From NCBI GenBank assembly GCA_049790315.1, contig JBAQYV010000174.1, positions 1-32,631 of the forward strand: 32,631 bases of DNA, given 5' to 3'. The notes under the pieces are model-generated. The model saw only the letters and a program-made list of their open reading frames with translations. It did no database searches and was not told the origin of the DNA. Made by a program: the position numbers and the translations under genes. The stretch is from DASPOJ01 sp049790315. GTDB lineage: Bacteria > Acidobacteriota > Terriglobia > Acidiferrales > UBA7541. Positions 32,435 to 32,631 of this stretch are shown here, piece after piece. Each line of letters begins with the position of its first letter. Positions within the stretch are counted from its first letter, which is position 1.

Positions 32435-32520
32435 CTTTTGCGAAGGCGTTCGATAGAGCCAGCCTGGGCGGAGCGCAGTGCTTTAGAAGATATTCGATGC
32501 GTTGAGGAGCAGAGGAAACG

Positions 32521-32631
32521 ATGGCGAAGGAAAAGTTCGAGCGGAATAAGCCGCACGTAAATATCGGGACGATCGGGCACATCGATCACGGCAAAACGAC
32601 TTTGACGGCGGCGATCACGAAGGTGCTGTCA
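32521..32631 (+). CDS. tuf: Elongation factor Tu, 5' end only
   Basis: The first 37 residues are present before the window ends. MAKEKFERNKPHVNIGTIGHIDHGKTTLTAAIT is read in full; the P-loop GHIDHGKT at residues 19-26 and the typical N-terminus identify EF-Tu, which carries aminoacyl-tRNA to the ribosome. AGAGGA (32511-32516) lies 4 nt before the ATG and GAGGAG 7 nt further up. The gene follows tRNA-Gly after 86 nt, in the usual str operon position. Confidence 0.95.
   Translation, partial: MAKEKFERNKPHVNIGTIGHIDHGKTTLTAAITKVLS

Noticed and set aside
31183..32589. 468-codon open frame on the minus strand
   Set aside because: It is antisense to fusA, tRNA-Gly and tuf, which are certain. GC-rich codon bias opens the opposite frame; its translation has no family features.

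Overview
The window is about 32.6 kb of GC-rich bacterial chromosome. Gene content and order point to an Acidobacteriota (Acidobacteriia-like) soil bacterium. The pointers are lipoproteins built from choice-of-anchor D (HYDIN-like) repeats, a GH30 xylanase-type enzyme, a fabZ-lpxA-lpxI-Gfo/Idh cluster running into a TonB-like protein, miaA and hflX, and a fused aroD-aroE gene. The phylum is an inference; no 16S gene is present. Lipid A genes show that the cell is a diderm.

Layout. (1) 1-825: the 3' part of a GH30 glycoside hydrolase. (2) 1185-4572: a compact rfbA-rfbB-rfbC-rfbD operon making dTDP-L-rhamnose. (3) 4680-8276, minus strand: two related lipoproteins with HYDIN-like repeats and a C-terminal FnIII-like domain. 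(4) 8596-10146: an unusual VanZ-type membrane protein carrying an extracytoplasmic ConA-like insert. (5) 10264-15927: a tightly overlapped run fabZ-lpxA-lpxI-Gfo/Idh-TonB-like-31-aa membrane peptide-miaA, followed by hflX. (6) 17700-18915: pgsA and an AMMECR1-domain protein, closed by a strong bidirectional terminator, with a secreted FlgT-like protein convergent on it. (7) 20035-23732: aroDE-trpE-trpG (shikimate to anthranilate). (8) 23828-27243: two tandem 534-aa AsmA-like paralogues, convergent with trpD on the minus strand (27281-28303). (9) 28722-end: the str operon (strong promoter, about 320-nt leader, rpsL, rpsG, fusA), then tRNA-Gly(UCC) and the start of tuf.

How it works together. 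Much of the window serves the cell envelope: rhamnose precursor, lipid A first steps, phosphatidylglycerol synthesis, AsmA-like envelope proteins, a TonB-like energy transducer and lipoproteins. The rest is aromatic amino acid synthesis and translation. Many neighbours overlap by 1-4 nt (ATGA, GTGA, TGATG), implying translational coupling.

Most notable observations: five perfectly spaced 15-residue repeats in the predicted cytoplasmic part of the TonB-like protein; a 31-aa single-helix membrane protein wedged between that gene and miaA; two insertions in EF-G; an extra C in the tRNA-Gly gene; a long leader with a terminator-like hairpin ahead of rpsL; and a Gfo/Idh oxidoreductase in the lipid A cluster that could be a GnnA-type enzyme. 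No CRISPR array, insertion sequence or phage gene was seen.
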